From positions 1 to 13,266 of the forward strand of contig DYKH01000053.1 of assembly GCA_020722685.1 (NCBI GenBank): a DNA stretch of 13,266 bases, in the 5' to 3' direction. The notes under the pieces were generated by a model, which was not told the origin of the DNA, ran no database searches, and was given only the letters and a program-made list of their open reading frames with translations. Shown here one piece after another: positions 10,867 through 13,266 of this stretch. Numbering within the stretch: position 1 is the stretch's first letter; every line of letters begins with the position of its first letter. The position numbers were made by a program, and so were the translations under genes. The stretch is from Caldithrix sp. (GTDB taxonomy: Bacteria; KSB1; UBA2214; DYKH01).

Positions 10867-13266
10867 ATGTCTGTTAAAAAAATAGCCGCCGGTGCAGTTC
10901 TGGTTTCTGTAATATTTTGTCTCCGCACTTTTGCGGGGGCCGTAGAATCGAAAAGCAAGATTTGGCAAATTCTCCTCGGCGATCAGATAGCGAGCGATGA
11001 AGCGATCAAAGTTGCGATTTCTGATCTGCAGACTGTGGGAATAGAAGTTGGCCTGCAGTTTGAGTTGACCAAAGCCAGCGAAGAATCTCCGGTAGACGCT
11101 ATTTTCGTTGGTAATACAAATGAAAATGCCGCAACCGCGCATTTAGTCAAGCAGGGGAAGATTGGCCTACAGCCGCTATCCGACCCACAGGGTTACGAGA
11201 TTATTACGTTGCAGCAGAATGGTGGTAGGACAATGGTCATTTCCGGTTGTTCTGTCATGGGTGATGTCTACGGAATTTACTGGCTCATCGATCGCATCCG
11301 GGTGAACAAGGAAATTCCCGACATCAACACGAAGAAAGAACCGCTTTTTAGAATCCGCTCGACCAGATCGATCGTGACTAGCAAGGAAGACATAAGAAAG
11401 GCTTTTCGGTACACGATCAATGTCGTCTATGGTGAAAATCCGTTAAGCTTGATTCCTTGGAATTCCGAACCGGAAAAGAGCGAAAACGAGAAGAAGCGCG
11501 CCGCGGCCAAGGAACTGATCGATTACGCTCATTCCTTGCACATCCAATATTTCGCCTTTGGCACCGAGTTCACCTATCACCCGTCGCTCTTGCAGGAATT
11601 AGGCGCCAAGCTGTCTCCCTCCGATCCGGCTTTTTGGGATGCGGTGCAAAACAAATTCCGCAGGCTCCTTCAGGCTATGCCCGATTTGGATGGCGTGGTG
11701 ACTTTCACTGGCGAAGAACAAACGTATTGGGGCAACTACCGAACTTTCGATCCCATGCACGCGGGCGAGGATTGCGATTGGAGTCTGGAAAAACGCTATC
11801 GTACTTTCATCAAAAAGATCCACAACGTAGTGGTCGGCGAATTCGACAAGACCTACATCCACATCACCTGGGACTGCAATCCGAATGAAGGGCATGCTCA
11901 ACCGGAGGTGTACAAGAGAATCTTCACCGGCGACGTTCCAACCAAGAATCTCTATCTCATGCCCAGCTTTACCCAAAACGATCGCTGGTGGTTTCAGCCA
12001 TATAATCCCACTTTTAATTTGACGCCGCACAATATGCTGGTTCAGTGCGAGACCATGGACTATCACCACGGCGCCAGAGTATTCCCCAGTTTTCCCGGCT
12101 ACTACTTTCAGGCCGGACTGCAAACTGCGATGATTCCGGATTCTTTCAACCTGAAAGGGCTTGGCTTGGACATGCCCTATCAGGACGGCTGGGACACGCG
12201 CAACGTCACCGCCTACACTGTTTCGCGCTTGGCTTGGGAATGCCCGCAGAGCATCGAGACTCTGGCGGAAGATTTCGCCGCCATGTATTTCGGCAAGGCT
12301 GCTGCCAAACAAATGGCTGAGCTGTATCTGCTTTCCCCTGTGGCGTACAAGTACGGACTCTATATCGAGCCGGTCACCTATGGCCAGTTCTCTTCCTTGC
12401 CCCAATTGCGCGTCGCCACCTTCCCGGTCATGGGCTATCCGGTCATCGACAAAGGAAAAGCCCACATCGAGTTTTTGCAACGAATCTATCTGCGCTGCAA
12501 ACCATGGATTGCCGAAACGAATCTGTACCTGGACCATGGACTACAAACAATCGAGGATATGGCTCAACGCTATCAGAATACCGCGCCGCTCATTGCGGAC
12601 AACAAGCTGGCGCAGGATGTGGCGACCTCGCTGCAAGTCTCCAAGATGCTCATCAAGATGAATAATCTTTACGCAAAGTTGATCTTTGCTTACTTTGGCT
12701 ATCGCGAAGAGCCGACGGAAATGAGGAGACAGGAACTGGGCAAAGTCGCCGCGGAGATCAAGGCTACCCGGGCACAATTCATCCAAACGCCGGACTTTGA
12801 TTTCAACTTGTACGGCATCGATCAGTTGCTGGTAAATGTCGAACAAGCGCTTAGGGACGTCGTGCTGGCTGAGCAGACTTTGAAAAAGGCGCCTTCTCCC
12901 GAGATGGTGGAACGGATAATTGCGGCGGAGCAGGCCAAATATGTCGATCTCCTGAACACACACAAGAAAGATGCAGTGAAGTTTCTCCACTGGGAAGGCC
13001 GGGTGGATGGCAGCGACATCCTGAAAATCAAAGACAAGAGTATCGAGGTGGAGCACATCCGCTGGGACAGGGTGTACTTTAAGGATTCTGCCTTTTCTGC
13101 CCCGCTGCCGAAAAGGCAGGTGACGGTGATTCCTTTTGACATCGATTCCAGACCATTGCATCCGTTTATTCTCGAACAACCGAGCAAAGAAAACGATTAC
13201 ACCGTCAAGGTCTACCTTGAGGACGCGCCCGGCGGTGCCGGTTGGTGCAAATTCGACTTGTACTAT
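10867..13266 (+). CDS. Secreted GH67/GH20-like alpha/beta plus TIM-barrel glycosidase-like protein, 3' truncated by window end
   Basis: ATG 10867 has SD GAGGAA (10855-10860) at 6-nt spacing. The frame stays open for exactly 800 codons to the last base, with no stop. Signal peptide ~1-25 (AAGAVLVSVIFCLRTFAGA); the Cys is not in a lipobox. Residues ~26-150 look like the alpha/beta N-terminal domain found before GH67, GH115 and GH20 barrels: DAIFVGNT, YEIITLQ, MVISGCSVMGDVYGIYWLIDRI, then PLFRIRSTRS. The barrel (~155-520) has LHIQYFAFGTE, DGVVTFTGEEQ with E283/E284, YIHITWDCNPNEG with D336, and NMLVQCETMD with E395; the catalytic pair is not certain. Residues ~520-690 are helical, and from ~707 a beta-rich domain begins (LHWEGRVDGSDILKIKD). 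Alpha-glucuronidase or hexosaminidase activity is possible; the family-level name is moderately sure, the substrate is not. Confidence 0.78.
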   Translation, partial: MSVKKIAAGAVLVSVIFCLRTFAGAVESKSKIWQILLGDQIASDEAIKVAISDLQTVGIEVGLQFELTKASEESPVDAIFVGNTNENAATAHLVKQGKIGLQPLSDPQGYEIITLQQNGGRTMVISGCSVMGDVYGIYWLIDRIRVNKEIPDINTKKEPLFRIRSTRSIVTSKEDIRKAFRYTINVVYGENPLSLIPWNSEPEKSENEKKRAAAKELIDYAHSLHIQYFAFGTEFTYHPSLLQELGAKLSPSDPAFWDAVQNKFRRLLQAMPDLDGVVTFTGEEQTYWGNYRTFDPMHAGEDCDWSLEKRYRTFIKKIHNVVVGEFDKTYIHITWDCNPNEGHAQPEVYKRIFTGDVPTKNLYLMPSFTQNDRWWFQPYNPTFNLTPHNMLVQCETMDYHHGARVFPSFPGYYFQAGLQTAMIPDSFNLKGLGLDMPYQDGWDTRNVTAYTVSRLAWECPQSIETLAEDFAAMYFGKAAAKQMAELYLLSPVAYKYGLYIEPVTYGQFSSLPQLRVATFPVMGYPVIDKGKAHIEFLQRIYLRCKPWIAETNLYLDHGLQTIEDMAQRYQNTAPLIADNKLAQDVATSLQVSKMLIKMNNLYAKLIFAYFGYREEPTEMRRQELGKVAAEIKATRAQFIQTPDFDFNLYGIDQLLVNVEQALRDVVLAEQTLKKAPSPEMVERIIAAEQAKYVDLLNTHKKDAVKFLHWEGRVDGSDILKIKDKSIEVEHIRWDRVYFKDSAFSAPLPKRQVTVIPFDIDSRPLHPFILEQPSKENDYTVKVYLEDAPGGAGWCKFDLYY

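Noticed and set aside
10853..10867. Tiny ORF (MRKN, stop) overlapping the ATG of the last gene as TGATG
   Set aside because: Four codons with no SD of its own; its bases are the SD of the real gene, so coupling is not supported.
11599..12537. 312-codon minus-strand open frame
   Set aside because: It lies wholly inside the GH67/GH20-like gene, which has a signal peptide, SD and barrel motifs; the antisense protein has no recognisable features and is a codon-bias shadow.
12541..13179. 212-codon minus-strand open frame
   Set aside because: Antisense shadow of the same GH67/GH20-like frame, which stays open throughout.
1..13266. CRISPR array, tRNA, integrase or transposase
   Set aside because: I looked for regularly spaced direct repeats, tRNA-like ends and recombinase motifs and saw none; the only repeats are the two intergenic inverted types and the paralogous genes.

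Overview
The window reads as one strand of an accessory, carbohydrate-oriented locus from an uncultured Gram-negative bacterium of the Calditrichota / candidate division KSB1 / FCB-superphylum type. The main clue is that three secreted proteins end in Por/T9SS-like C-terminal sorting domains (PNPF motifs followed by a FlgD-like beta sandwich), including a textbook NNYPNPFNPTTEI variant. GC is near 50%, and every gene I can support is on the + strand. The taxonomic call is inference from protein style only; no rRNA or marker gene is present.

Layout: (1) 3-890, the 3' end of a large secreted protein with a fibronectin type III (FN3) domain and a sorting domain, overlapping by ATGA with (2) 887-3010, a complete 707-residue tandem paralogue. 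(3) 3011-3482, a long non-coding stretch holding a CGCAGAG-type dispersed repeat, several Shine-Dalgarno (SD)-like sequences, strong dyads and a possible 35-codon ORF. (4) 3483-4691, a secreted CBM-like protein with a T9SS tail, whose signal peptide is recovered only if translation starts at an ATA codon. (5) A 13-bp palindromic hairpin follows it. (6) 4816-7395, a secreted GHL6/GH42-like glycoside hydrolase. (7) 7481-9448, a multi-pass PMT/ArnT-like glycosyltransferase with a helical C-terminal extension. (8) 9558-10799, a secreted divergent GH29-like hydrolase. (9) 10867 to the window end, a secreted GH67/GH20-like alpha/beta + TIM-barrel protein, cut by the end after 800 codons.

How the genes may work together: three predicted exported glycosidase-like enzymes with short gaps on one strand, plus a cell-surface CBM-like protein and FN3 proteins, suggest extracellular binding and breakdown of a decorated glycan. 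The membrane glycosyltransferase could instead modify exported proteins or surface polymer. No SusC/SusD pair, transporter or regulator is visible, so the substrate cannot be named. The most unusual points are the ATA start, the structured SD-rich leader in front of it, and the tandem coupled paralogues.
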